A stretch of 64,000 bases of DNA from Thermosediminibacteraceae bacterium (GCA_021890755.1 JAKKUQ010000001.1:218063-282062); one strand, 5' to 3'; positions 11,551-20,359 are shown, counted from the first letter of the stretch. Notes: generated by a model from the letters alone, not told the origin. Numbers and translations are program-made.

Positions 11551-11877
11551 CTATCTCAGCTCGGTGGGGACGAAAGCGTCAACTATACCTATAACCAGCG
11601 AAGCCAGGAGAGCACCCCACCAGGTGACCTTCATAGCTGGTACGAGGAACTGGGCGAAATATATCACCACTGCCGCTGTAATAAAGCCCACAATACCGCG
11701 ATTTTGGGGTGAGATTTTTTCTCCCAGCAAACTTTCAACGATAAAGCCCATTATGGCTATTACAATAGCTGCAATAAGCGCTCCAGTAAAACCGGCCACT
11801 TGAAAACCAGGAAGCAGAAAGCTTATAAGCATTAACACCAAGGCTGATACGATAAACCTGATGATCATTCCCACCAT
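11551..11877 (-). CDS. Small integral membrane protein, YvlD/phage-holin-family type
   Basis: The 108-residue product is almost entirely hydrophobic, with about four membrane helices: IIRFIVSALVLMLISFLLPGF, a glycine/alanine helix with GALIAAIVIAIMGFIV, one around GIVGFITAAVVIYF and a last helix ending LVIGIVDAF. The length and helix pattern fit the YvlD-like (DUF360, phage holin superfamily IV-like) proteins, whose function is unknown. The ATG at 11877 is 7 bases from GGAGGG. The frame is open much further upstream, but that region overlaps the rpsT promoter and gives non-family sequence. It ends 12 bases before the proposed gpr start and may be co-transcribed with gpr. Confidence 0.8.
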   Translation of the reverse strand: MVGMIIRFIVSALVLMLISFLLPGFQVAGFTGALIAAIVIAIMGFIVESLLGEKISPQNRGIVGFITAAVVIYFAQFLVPAMKVTWWGALLASLVIGIVDAFVPTELR

Positions 11878-11944
11878 GTCATTTCCCTCCAAAATTTTAG
11901 ATTGCTCTTTTATAGCATTCCTCAAGATTTTCATATTATACGGG

Positions 11945-11973
11945 TTGCATTTTAATGGATGAAATGATAAAAT
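11945..11973 (+). promoter_or_regulatory. Sigma-A promoter of rpsT
   Basis: TTGCAT (11945-11950) and TAAAAT (11968-11973) are separated by 17 bases and lead directly into rpsT. A TATAAT on the minus strand at 11940-11935 may serve the divergent YvlD-like gene, but no good -35 was found for it. Confidence 0.75.
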
Positions 11974-12003
11974 AGATTTAGTGTTTTTAAGGGGGTGAAA
12001 CGC

Positions 12004-12276
12004 TTGCCAAATACAGCGTCTGCAAAAAAGAAGATGCGCCAAGCCAAAAAAAGGACACTCCGTAACCGGCTTGTCAAAGCAAAAATAAAGGCTGCAATCA
12101 AAAAATTCAACGAAGCACTCCAATCTAAGGATGTAGAGAACATAAAATCCGCCCTAATCGGTGCCGTAAAAGCTCTTGACAAAGCCGCTTCAAAAGGTGT
12201 TATCCATAAAAACACGGCAGCCCGCAAGAAATCCAGACTATACAAAAAATTAAAAGAGCTAAGCATTGCCGTTTAA
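12004..12276 (+). CDS. rpsT: 30S ribosomal protein S20
   Basis: S20 binds 16S rRNA early in small-subunit assembly. The 90-residue product is highly basic and begins MPNTASAKKKMRQAKKRTLR, the normal S20 N-terminus, and it retains HKNTAARKKSRLYKKL near the end. The start is the TTG at 12004, 5 bases after GGGGGTGA. The GTG at 11995 lies inside that ribosome site and is rejected. The gene has its own promoter and terminator and stands divergent to the YvlD-like gene and convergent to holA. Confidence 0.97.
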   Translation: MPNTASAKKKMRQAKKRTLRNRLVKAKIKAAIKKFNEALQSKDVENIKSALIGAVKALDKAASKGVIHKNTAARKKSRLYKKLKELSIAV

Positions 12277-12280
12277 CTTG

Positions 12281-12310
12281 ACGCGTAAGCTCCGGCCTTA
12301 CGCGTTTTTT
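12281..12310 (+). terminator. Intrinsic terminator of rpsT
   Basis: A 9-base-pair stem (ACGCGTAAG / CTTACGCGT) with a 7-base loop is followed by a T-run from 12305. Confidence 0.9.
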
Positions 12311-12321
12311 ATTTTTCTTGC

Positions 12322-12347
12322 AAAAAAAAGAGCGCCTTACGGCGCTC
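12322..12347 (-). terminator. Intrinsic terminator of holA
   Basis: On the minus strand GAGCGCC-GTAA-GGCGCTC is followed by eight T, directly after the holA stop codon. Confidence 0.92.
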
Positions 12348-12349
12348 CA

Positions 12350-13351
12350 TTACAAAATACCCTCGGTGGGAAGGTGGTCTTCTCGAACCTGAACTATTTT
12401 CAAAAGCAGCATTTCCAGCCCTTTTTTTTCTTCCATGCGACCTTTTTTCAGGTCTATATCTAATTTTTGGCAAAGTGCTAAAATCTTCATTATTTGGCGC
12501 ATTGTAAAATTTCTCGCCTGTGCAAGCATTTTTTTCAGAGCATAAGGATGAAGATTTAAAGCTGACTGAAGCTCATTAAAAGTTCGTCCCTCATTTGCTT
12601 TTAAAGCAAGCAAGTTCATGAAATACTTAGATACCATAAAGAGTATTACCAGGGCTTTTTCTCCCGAATACATAAGATCGTTCAAGATTTTCACCGCAGA
12701 AGAAACTTTTCCTTCAGCAAGGCAATCAATAAGTTCGAATACGTTTGCTTCTGTTGACTTGGACATAATTTCATCCAAGTCTTTTTTTTCGATTTCATTT
12801 TTGTGAGCGGCATAAGCTATAGCCTTTTTTATCTCTCCTTCAACATGATAAAGATCAGATGTAAACTGGGCCATAAAAACTGCGGCAGAATGTTCTATGG
12901 GCTTGCCGTATTTTGCCGAACGGACTTCAATCCAGCGAACCTTATCTTTGAAGCTCAAAGGAGAAAACTCCTTCACCTTACCCTTCTGTTGGATAACTTT
13001 AAATATTTTCTTCCTTCGGTCAACTTTTTCCGCAGAAAAAACGAGGCATAAATATGACGGGAGGTTCTCTAAAAATTCAATAAACCGCGCCTCTCCGCTC
13101 CCGCTTTTCTCGGCCGCTTTTTTGCCTTCTTCGAGAAATACTGCGTTGTAAACCACGACAACCCTTTTTTCAGCAAGCATTGGCGCTACCCTAGAAACAT
13201 TTACTATATCATCATAGGTTACGTTTTCTCCATCAAGCGCCTGAAAATCTACCGCCTCGTATGCTTCAGGGACATATTTACTTTTTATCTTTTCTATAGC
13301 TTCCTTAATAAGGAGCTTTTCCTGGCCGTAAAACAAATATAGTTCGCTCAT
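12350..13351 (-). CDS. holA: DNA polymerase III subunit delta
   Basis: HolA opens the sliding clamp within the clamp-loader complex during replication. The 333-residue protein starts MSELYLFYGQEKLLIKEAI, the family N-terminus. It continues with the AAA-like domain (APMLAEKRVVVVYNA, YLCLVFSAEKVDRRKKIFK) and the C-terminal helical collar (MRQIMKILALCQKLDIDLKKG). The start at 13351 follows AAGAGGATT; an ATG six codons upstream overlaps that ribosome site. It faces rpsT, as in many Firmicutes where holA and rpsT are neighbours. comEC is the other usual neighbour and lies 0.6 kb upstream, separated here by the CRISPR array. Confidence 0.95.
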   Translation of the reverse strand: MSELYLFYGQEKLLIKEAIEKIKSKYVPEAYEAVDFQALDGENVTYDDIVNVSRVAPMLAEKRVVVVYNAVFLEEGKKAAEKSGSGEARFIEFLENLPSYLCLVFSAEKVDRRKKIFKVIQQKGKVKEFSPLSFKDKVRWIEVRSAKYGKPIEHSAAVFMAQFTSDLYHVEGEIKKAIAYAAHKNEIEKKDLDEIMSKSTEANVFELIDCLAEGKVSSAVKILNDLMYSGEKALVILFMVSKYFMNLLALKANEGRTFNELQSALNLHPYALKKMLAQARNFTMRQIMKILALCQKLDIDLKKGRMEEKKGLEMLLLKIVQVREDHLPTEGIL

Positions 13352-13561
13352 TTCAAATCCTCTTTTCAAAAATAAATTTCGGATTATATTTTAACATCGT
13401 TCATGGTGGTTTAAAAGGGAAAAAAGAATACCTTGAACTTCCACTTTTTAATACCGCAGATGTGAGGAATATCTTTCCAATACGTCCGGGTATTCAAGAT
13501 CGGTCCGGTATCTTCCGATTAAAACTGATACTCCAGAAAGCACAACTCGACATGAGCCATA

Positions 13562-13798
13562 GTTTCAATCCCATTATGGTTCGATTAAAACGAGATGCCG
13601 TTGCACAAGAACAACACTTTAGTTCAAATTATGCGTTTCAATCCCACTATGGTTCGATTAAAACCAATTAAATCTGGATATTCGTCAATTAGGCAGAATA
13701 TGTTTCAATCCCACTATGGTTCGATTAAAACCCTTTCGCTAGTTCTACCGCTGAGGTAACTATCCATGGTTTCAATCCCACTATGGTTCGATTAAAAC
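13562..13798 (-). CRISPR. Short CRISPR array, four clear repeats, no cas genes nearby
   Basis: Four 30-base repeats lie at 13562-13591, 13635-13664, 13702-13731 and 13769-13798. On the plus strand each begins GTTTCAATCCC and ends GGTTCGATTAAAAC. The last three are identical and the first has one change. The spacers are 43, 37 and 37 bases and share no sequence. A fifth, degenerate copy ends at 13525 (CGATTAAAAC preserved), giving one more spacer of 36 bases. On the minus strand the repeat ends in ATTGAAAC, the usual 5' handle of type I-B/III crRNAs. The array therefore reads on the minus strand, with the leader at 13799 and up and the degenerate copy at the far end. No cas gene is present in the window. 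Confidence 0.95.
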
Positions 13799-13967
13799 CA
13801 AGGAAAAAATGCGCACTTTTCAAATGCTCCGGGATATTGATCTGCAGTCGACCTTCAGTACTTGAAATTCGCCTGGAGGTCGACTGCAAGTCTGTCAAGT
13901 TTTATTATTTCTCTGTTTTCTATAAAATTCCTGCCAGCTTAAATGCAACATTTTTAATACTCAATAA
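13799..13967 (-). promoter_or_regulatory. Probable CRISPR leader with a 12-bp inverted repeat
   Basis: This gene-free stretch between the array and the comEC stop codon is on the leader side judged from repeat orientation and decay. It is A+T-rich near comEC. It holds a perfect inverted repeat TGCAGTCGACCT (13843-13854) / AGGTCGACTGCA (13877-13888) with a 22-base gap. No clear sigma-A promoter was identified. Confidence 0.55.
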
Positions 13968-16280
13968 TTACTTTTTTTGGGTATTCAACCTTACGTTATT
14001 TCCTCTGATTTTAAAGCTGATGGCACCATGAATGTCTGTTCTATACACTCTAATTTTACTTTTTTCCAAAAGCTCTAAAACCTTAGTAGAGGGATGTCCG
14101 AAGCTGTTATTTTTCCCTACTGAGATTACTGCAAAGTCAGGGTTTACTCTGTTTAAAAATTCTGGTGACGTGGAAGTGTCACTCCCATGGTGTGCAACCT
14201 TAAGTACATCAGCTTCTACATCGCATTCAGCCATTACATCCTTTTCTCCCTCAAAACCTAGATCTCCTGTAAACAAAAACCTTAATCCCCTATAGGTCAT
14301 TTTCAGCACTACTGAATTGTCATTGTCGTCCTCAAAAAGTTGGTGCCTGCTGGGGTTTAAAACGTGAAAGACCGCCTCCCCCACCCGGAAGGTATCACCC
14401 CTTGAAACCGCCAAAACCGGTATTTTCTTTTTACTCGCAACTTCTTCCATCTTCCGGTAAATCTCCGAACCATCCGGATGGCCGATTACCACCGCTTTTA
14501 CATCCATTTCCTCAATTATTGATAGGAGCCCTCCGGCGTGGTCGGAATCAAAATGAGTGAAAACCACCACATCCAGCTTTCGAACACCACGATCGTAAAG
14601 ATACGGCAAAATCACATTTTTCCCTATGTCAAAACTACCCTTATAGTAAGATGGCATTCCACCTCCGTCTATAAGGATCGTTCCCCCATCTTCGGTTTTT
14701 ATGAAAATGCAGTCTCCCTGGCCGACGTCTAAAAAAGTTACTTCAAATCCGGGTTTTACCCAAAATATACTCCACGCTACAATTAAGAAACAAAGACCGA
14801 TGATGGTAAGATTAAGCTTTCTTTTTATCCCTAAGGCTTCCACTGGTGCAAAAAATGCGGTAATCAGAGCAAAATAAGCCAAGACCGCAAGAGGTCCTAA
14901 AGAAGGAACCGAAAAGGTGGCATAAGGTAACTTTGACATTAAAGTCGTTACCCAATCCATCAAAAAGATCAGCACTCCGGTTATTTTTACAATTGGTACA
15001 GCAAGAAATGGAATGAAATTCAAGATACCCGCCAAAAATCCTCCTAAGAGGGCTGCTCCAGCAAGCGGCACTACGATGAAGTTCAGCAAAAAGCCTGCTA
15101 AGGATATTTTGTGAAAATAATATGCTAAGAAAGGAAAAAGCAGTAATTGAGCGGATATAAGGACAGCTAGGGAGTCGCGGAAGAAAGCCGGAATTGAATC
15201 GAAGAATTGCCTTAAAGGTTTAAATAATAAAATTATACCTAATGTCGCGGCAAAGGAAAGTTGAAAGCTAGCCGAGAAAATATTAAAGCTGTTTGCTAAA
15301 AGCAGCAGAAAACCGGCAAAACCGAGGCTGTTTAGCGGATCGCTTTTTCTTCCAATCAATCTTCCGAGCATAACCACTTCCAGCATTAAAGCTGCCCTCA
15401 AAACCGGCGGCGACATCCCCGCCATTAGCGAATAAAATAAGACGGCAGCGCTGCCAGAAAGGAAACAAGTCCTCGGGGAAAGCTTTAAAAATTTCAATAC
15501 CCCTTCCACGGCGGTGTAAACTATACCAACATTCAATCCCGAAGCCGTTAGAACATGGAGAACTCCACCATCGCTAAAAGCCTTCAAAACATCTTCCGGA
15601 ATATCTCCTTTAAGACCCAACACTATTCCCGAAAGCAGGGATGCTAGTTTTGGCGAAAGCGCGCACCGGTAAAAATTTTGAATCCTTTCCCTGAAATCCA
15701 AAGCGAATTTTACTAACGGGTTTACATTAACCTTACCCAAATATTTCATTTCCCGGGAAAACATAGTCGCTGTTATGCCCTTTTGCGCAAGATATGCCTT
15801 GTAGTCGAATCCGCCAGGGTTTTGGAAGCTTGTAGGTATACGAAGATAACCAGAAAACTCCGCCACATCGCCATAATTCAAAAGCTCCATCGAATTTTTA
15901 CGGGGTACCGATACCCTAATTTTGCCCGGAGCTTTAATGTATTTACCGTTTTGTAAAATATATAAGGTCTTAACTTCGTAGGTTGCTTTTGTTTCATCAA
16001 CTTCCGGGGGCGACACCACAACGCCAATTACGGTTCTATAATCTCCCGCATAATTTGCTATGGTGCCTTCCATTCTAGTGGAACAGAAACTATGGTACAA
16101 AGCCCCTGCTGCAAATATAAAAATTCCCAGAAAAACCATCTTTCGAAAATCCCGTGCAAAAAAATATAATCCAAAGCTTGCTATAAGCATCAAAGCAAAG
16201 AGCCATAAAATTTTTATGTATTCTCCAGCAATTATGCCCGCAGCAAAAAATATAAAGATAAATAAAAAGGGGCGGTACAT
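13968..16280 (-). CDS. comEC: DNA uptake channel protein ComEC/Rec2
   Basis: ComEC is the membrane channel that brings single-stranded DNA into the cell during transformation. The 770-residue protein is complete. It has N-terminal membrane helices and a DUF4131 domain (residues about 1-190), then the polytopic competence domain (about 210-490, many hydrophobic helices, VLHVLTASGLNVGIVY). A C-terminal metallo-beta-lactamase-like domain (about 510-770) carries VVFTHFDSDHAGG and VLKVAHHGSDTS. The ATG at 16280 is 7 bases from GGAGG. It stands alone, away from comEA, which does not appear in the window. The CRISPR array lies directly downstream. Confidence 0.95.
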   Translation of the reverse strand: MYRPFLFIFIFFAAGIIAGEYIKILWLFALMLIASFGLYFFARDFRKMVFLGIFIFAAGALYHSFCSTRMEGTIANYAGDYRTVIGVVVSPPEVDETKATYEVKTLYILQNGKYIKAPGKIRVSVPRKNSMELLNYGDVAEFSGYLRIPTSFQNPGGFDYKAYLAQKGITATMFSREMKYLGKVNVNPLVKFALDFRERIQNFYRCALSPKLASLLSGIVLGLKGDIPEDVLKAFSDGGVLHVLTASGLNVGIVYTAVEGVLKFLKLSPRTCFLSGSAAVLFYSLMAGMSPPVLRAALMLEVVMLGRLIGRKSDPLNSLGFAGFLLLLANSFNIFSASFQLSFAATLGIILLFKPLRQFFDSIPAFFRDSLAVLISAQLLLFPFLAYYFHKISLAGFLLNFIVVPLAGAALLGGFLAGILNFIPFLAVPIVKITGVLIFLMDWVTTLMSKLPYATFSVPSLGPLAVLAYFALITAFFAPVEALGIKRKLNLTIIGLCFLIVAWSIFWVKPGFEVTFLDVGQGDCIFIKTEDGGTILIDGGGMPSYYKGSFDIGKNVILPYLYDRGVRKLDVVVFTHFDSDHAGGLLSIIEEMDVKAVVIGHPDGSEIYRKMEEVASKKKIPVLAVSRGDTFRVGEAVFHVLNPSRHQLFEDDNDNSVVLKMTYRGLRFLFTGDLGFEGEKDVMAECDVEADVLKVAHHGSDTSTSPEFLNRVNPDFAVISVGKNNSFGHPSTKVLELLEKSKIRVYRTDIHGAISFKIRGNNVRLNTQKK

Positions 16281-16374
16281 AGCCCGACCTCCATTACTAT
16301 CATTTAGTTAAATTTTACCATTTATGATTTTTAATGGCAATTAGCCAAAGCCACCGAATTAACGAATATTCCTC

Positions 16375-16725
16375 CTAACCGGTTTTTAACCCCAACTGTT
16401 TATGGATATCCTCCGAAACTAAATTGATGTATTCTTCACCCCGCATTTCGCTTCATGTAATAACTCAGCATCTGACAGCGGCTTTCCATCAAGACCCCGT
16501 TTATTCCAGAGGCCGCTTTCTGCTATCCCGCGAACAGGGCAATACAAGCCCCACTAATTATTGCTTGGCACAAAAGATGGATCGTTAAACCCTATCTGCC
16601 CATTCTCTGCGTTCCATAGCAGTTTTGTCTTTCATACTTTCATCGTAAGGCTCAATAACCTCGTCTTCCGTTACAATAACCTCTATCCTTTTCCCTGCTA
16701 AAACTTCATATATATTACCATCCAG
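16375..16725 (-). pseudogene. Decayed gene of unknown family
   Basis: Three frames on the minus strand can be joined into one coding-like sequence. The first part is DGNIYEVLAGKRIEVIVTED running to EWADRV and a stop at 16585. It continues in a second frame as GFNDPSFVPSNN, a stop, then GIAESGLWNKRGLDGKPLSD. After another shift comes GEEYINLVSEDIHKQLGL and a stop at 16375. At least two frameshifts and one stop codon interrupt it, and no start codon is obvious. The parent family is not recognised. It overlaps the end of the broken ADP-ribosylglycohydrolase gene, so the two may have been an operon. The 94 bases between it and comEC hold nothing recognisable. Confidence 0.45.
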
Positions 16726-17637
16726 GATATCTTTCCTTCCATTCTCGGGTGTTTTCAAATCTTATAAGCAGATCGTCAGCAATTCGCGTTCTTACATCCG
16801 CCATCTCTACTTTAGCAACCCACTCTTCGGGTATGCCATTGATCCCAAAATAGGCCCCAAGAATGTTTCCGGTTATAGCCCCCGTGCTGTCGCTGTCTCC
16901 GTCGTGATTCACTGCAGCACAAAGGGCTTTTTTAAAGTCGTCCCTATACTTTAAGGCACAATAAAATGAAATGGCTATCGCTTCTTCTCCTACCCAGCCT
17001 TCCCCAAGTAATTTTATCACCGTATAAGGTCCTTCTTTGCTATTTGCCAGGTCCAGTGCTTTTTTAACCGCAATACTGCATTCTTCTTTTCCGTTATACT
17101 TGTCGAGGGCCAATAGGGCATCTTTTACTGCTTCTTCTATATCCGCGCCTTCTATAATACAAGCAATAACATGGGCAAAAACTCCAGCAGAAAGATATCC
17201 GCTTGGGTGGCCGTTGGTTAAAGCCGCGCACTCGCAAGCAATCCGAAAAGCTTCTTCTCTGCGGCAAAACAGTCCTATAGGAGCCACCCTCATAACCCCA
17301 CCGCAACCCTCGCTGTTATTTATCGGCTGTTCTATCGTCCCTATCCTTCCACTGAATAATGCTGACAGACACGTACTCCCTGGTGCACGTCTGGCATGAA
17401 GGTCCTTTACCTTTATCAGCCACCGTGGTAGATAAAGTTTTTCTCGTGGTCTTGAGGGTAGCCCTGGGTATGCAGCCACCGAAGATACGCATGATAGACA
17501 ACAGAAGGTATGTGGCAGATCCCTTTCTCTCTCCTTCTGGTTTCGGCCCGCAGTAAGCCTTCTGCGGCGAATAAAGTCATTTGAGTATCATCGGTGATTC
17601 CTGCTTTGCCGTTTATGTCCGTAATAGCCCGCCACAT
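16715..17637 (-). pseudogene. ADP-ribosylglycohydrolase (DraG family), truncated and frameshifted
   Basis: The family removes ADP-ribose from proteins or small molecules using two Mg2+. The 3' reading frame retains RRAPGSTCLSALFSGRIGTI, NNSEGCGGVMRVAPIGLF and the metal-binding NHDGDSDSTGAITGNILGA. The 5' frame has [17 protein letters not shown], the first metal site. The two lie in different frames, with the shift between about 17405 and 17435. In addition the N-terminal domain with the GDALG motif is missing. The remaining reading begins at an ATG (17637) directly after the stop codon of the AlkD-like gene, and the frame is closed upstream. A functional enzyme is unlikely. Confidence 0.85.
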
Positions 17638-18351
17638 TCAAACGGAACCTTCCAAGAACTTCCGCCTTAATTCAGGTTCAAATTTTTCTATGGCATAACG
17701 CAGCATAGTCCTTGGCATAACTTTGTAATTCTCCTTTAGAAATTCGTATTCAACATTAAAGTCCCTATTCCCGATTTCCCTGAGCATCCAGCCTACCGCT
17801 TTATGTATTAGGTCATGTTTGTGGTTCAGTAATATCCGCGCAATATTTAATGCATCATCAAATTCGCCCTGTTTTATGAAATAAAATGTTGACATTACGG
17901 CGATTCTTTGTTTCCACAAATCCGGTGTTTGGGCCATATCATACAGTATGGACTTATCCTTATTGAAAAGGTAGGGCCCTAATATCTTCGGTGCGGAAGA
18001 GTCAACCAGGTCCCAGTTATTAACCGCCTTAATATTCTTGAGGTATGTATTTACTATTTCTTCCCTTTCCCGTTCGTCTTTGGCCTTTTCAAATTTATAG
18101 ACAAGCATAAAAAGCGCGGTGAGCCGGTACTCATGAACCGGTTCGTTTAGCAGTCTTTCAATATCTTTTAAATCAATAGATTTAAAATACTTTTTGGCAA
18201 CTTTCCTCTGGTTAGGTACGGAAACCCCTATAAACCGATCTCCCTCCCCGTAACCTCCTTCAAAGGCACGGAAAAAACGGGGTAGAAAGGTAGCCTTTTC
18301 TTTATCGATGTACTTGCTTAACTCTTGTTTTATTTGGTCAACGATGCTCAA
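17638..18351 (-). CDS. AlkD-like DNA alkylation repair protein
   Basis: The protein, about 237 residues, is a HEAT-repeat protein of the DNA alkylation repair family. It has the family pattern VSVPNQRKVAKKY near residue 45, EYRLTALFMLVYKF near 75, NNWDLVDSSAPKILGPYL near 112 and HKAVGWMLREIGNRD near 185. AlkD-type enzymes excise N3- or N7-alkylated purines without flipping the base. The aspartate in NNWDLVD corresponds to the conserved active-site region. The start is taken as TTG at 18351, 5 bases after GGGGGTGA. A GTG at 18360 lies within that ribosome site. The stop is followed at once by the broken ADP-ribosylglycohydrolase. Confidence 0.85.
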   Translation of the reverse strand: MSIVDQIKQELSKYIDKEKATFLPRFFRAFEGGYGEGDRFIGVSVPNQRKVAKKYFKSIDLKDIERLLNEPVHEYRLTALFMLVYKFEKAKDEREREEIVNTYLKNIKAVNNWDLVDSSAPKILGPYLFNKDKSILYDMAQTPDLWKQRIAVMSTFYFIKQGEFDDALNIARILLNHKHDLIHKAVGWMLREIGNRDFNVEYEFLKENYKVMPRTMLRYAIEKFEPELRRKFLEGSV

Positions 18352-18434
18352 AAACTTCACCCCCTCCTTTTTTGTTTTTCAACCCTGTTGCTTTGGCAAA
18401 TTCTTTTTTGAACTTTGATATACCATCGCAGTAA

Positions 18435-19258
18435 TTATCGCCGCGCCGGCAATACAGGGGCTAGAACAGCATAAGCTGGATTTGCGCCATTTAATACAAT
18501 CTGTTGATAAACTGCTAATAATACCGCGTTTATGAGCCAAACAATAACAAACAAAGTTTCGCGTTTTACATTTTTTAAACCCTTACCAAGATTTGAGTAC
18601 ATTATTATTGCAAATTTGAATACCAACGGTAAAATAAAAATTCCCTGGACTTTCAAACTCAAATTGGCCTCTGCACTTATATCTACGTTTCCTACAACGG
18701 CAAATAAAATGGAAACAACAGCATAACCAATAAAAGCAAAACACGCACCCGCAAGTAACTGGAATACCACGCTAAACGCTGGCGGAAGGATGTCCATAAT
18801 CCCCCTTGGGTAACGCATGTAAATATACAATAGAACGCTAAACACTAGGGTTTGCCCGAGGATTTCAGGTAATCCGAAGAAATGAAACCAGAGCGGTAAC
18901 TTTGTGTATACCATGCCTTCAATGGAACACGGTGCCCCTGCCGGGGTAGACAGAATTCCGATTCCTACAAAAATTAACCACAAATATAGCCAACCATATT
19001 TTGCTTCGGCTAAAAAACTGCGAAACGGTATCAGGACAAGTCCTATTATAAGTCCCCTGATTGGCTGAACAAACGGTCCCCAAAAGGTGGACCCACTCCC
19101 AAACTCGATCATATAATCGCGTATTTCAGGGAGGTAAAAACGTATCTGTAATTTAAAATGTTCGAAGCTATGAACCCTGCGGCAAAATAAGTTAAAGTAT
19201 GGATAATTATTACCTTAATTAGAAAATCGGGAATAGAATGAGTTGTTTTTTTCACCAT
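18435..19258 (-). pseudogene. Polytopic membrane protein gene split by a single-base frameshift
   Basis: Two frames make one protein of about 275 residues. The first begins MVKKTTHSIPDFLIK at the ATG at 19258 (AGGAGA upstream) and runs to NYRYVF. The second continues as YLPEIRDYMIEFGSGST and goes on with five or six hydrophobic helices to 18435. Adding one T to the TTTTT run at about 19136-19140 restores the join. The function is not known; the segment GPFVQPIRGLIIGLVLIPFR and a glycine-rich first loop suggest a conserved uncharacterised transporter-like family. It could be a real frameshift, a slippage-prone tract or a sequencing error. If the break is real, translation of the second part could still start at the ATG at 19112. 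Confidence 0.7.
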
Positions 19259-19657
19259 CACATTCTCCTTAGCTTTGTTTACAATCTTAAGTCCCCAAAC
19301 CAGCTGGGCAATCTCCTGACTTAGATCGGGGATCCGGCACTGCAAACCCCGAACATATCCTACCCCCTTGCCTACTACTCGCACTAATCTGCGCCTGGAG
19401 TGGAAATGCGATGGTATGCGATGTAGGCCTATTTACCCTCACCAAGATAAAACCACTTAATCCGATTGCTATAAATACTTATTTTATCATTCATAATGAA
19501 GACATTAAAGGAAGCCCTAGTGTTTTAATTTTTCACACTCTTTAACATAAATCCAATAATTTTCATTACGTTAGGGGGTACCTGGAGTGTCCCAACTATA
19601 TACATCATCCTCTAGCTGCAGGAACCTCTGTTATGCGAAAGACACCCACTACAATAT
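19259..19657. other. Gene-free stretch of about 400 bases
   Basis: I see no supported gene, RNA or repeat here. The part from 19430 to 19560 is A+T-rich and could hold promoters for the minus-strand membrane gene, but no convincing -35/-10 pair was found. An open frame runs from 19384 into the membrane gene but has no ribosome site and no membrane-like residues. Confidence 0.5.
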
Positions 19658-20257
19658 TTACAAATATTGATCTATATCATTAATAAATAACCTTAGAATG
19701 TCACCTCGGTGTATATTGTTATTCTTATAACCAATGTCTTTACGAATTGCTAGTAATAAATCCTCAAGCATAAACATTATTTTTGGAAATTGTGCTTTGG
19801 ATAACTCGTTATCTTTAATTGATGCATAATTAATTAGTTCCTTTCTAAAAGATCCCCATTTAGATATAACTTCATCTGAGCCCCATGATACTAGTTTTTG
19901 AGTAAATCTCGTAAAAAACCTTTGCATTTCAGCTTCTGACATCCGTTTGCCCTTAATCTTCTCTCCCCACATTAGATCAAAGATAAATTCAATGAATTGT
20001 TCGTAAATAGGAATTTTCTTATCCCTTAATTGTTGATTAATTGTTTGTACATTTTCATAATATTTTCCAAGTATTAGTGAAATAACCGAAATAATAGCAG
20101 TTACTGACGCAGTAATTAAGGCCGCAGCTATTTCGTTTTCTACGGAAGATAATATATTCCAAAAAGTCTTGATAGTATATATTATTACTAAAATTATACC
20201 AAAACTTTTAAGTATTCCAAGCGGTAGATACCTCCATCTTCTATTAGGTTCTTTCAT
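19658..20257 (-). CDS. Hypothetical protein with two membrane helices and a helical cytosolic domain
   Basis: I do not recognise a named family. The 199-residue protein has a short basic N-terminus (KEPNRRWRY), helix 1 at about residues 12-30 (GILKSFGIILVIIYTI), helix 2 at about 43-64 (ALITASVTAIISVISLIL) and a charged helical C-terminal domain of about 130 residues beginning LGKYYENVQTINQQLRDKKI. The topology resembles small membrane sensors or effectors that accompany defence and stress genes, but there is no signature to prove this. Its codons are visibly more A+T-rich than those of the flanking genes, which suggests transfer. The ATG at 20257 follows AAGGAAT. It is divergent from the caspase-like gene at 20360. 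Confidence 0.75.
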   Translation of the reverse strand: MKEPNRRWRYLPLGILKSFGIILVIIYTIKTFWNILSSVENEIAAALITASVTAIISVISLILGKYYENVQTINQQLRDKKIPIYEQFIEFIFDLMWGEKIKGKRMSEAEMQRFFTRFTQKLVSWGSDEVISKWGSFRKELINYASIKDNELSKAQFPKIMFMLEDLLLAIRKDIGYKNNNIHRGDILRLFINDIDQYL

Positions 20258-20359
20258 AAATGGATTCCTTCCCTTGTTTATGGTAATTCAGTAAGCAGAA
20301 CGCAAAATCCTAACCAATGAATAAAATATAGAAAGCTCTTGTTCAGGGAGGTAGTGAAA

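Noticed and set aside
13370..13494. Further CRISPR repeats left of the degenerate copy
   Set aside because: A weak resemblance (ATGGTGGTTTAAAA near 13404) lacks the rest of the repeat and the proper spacing.
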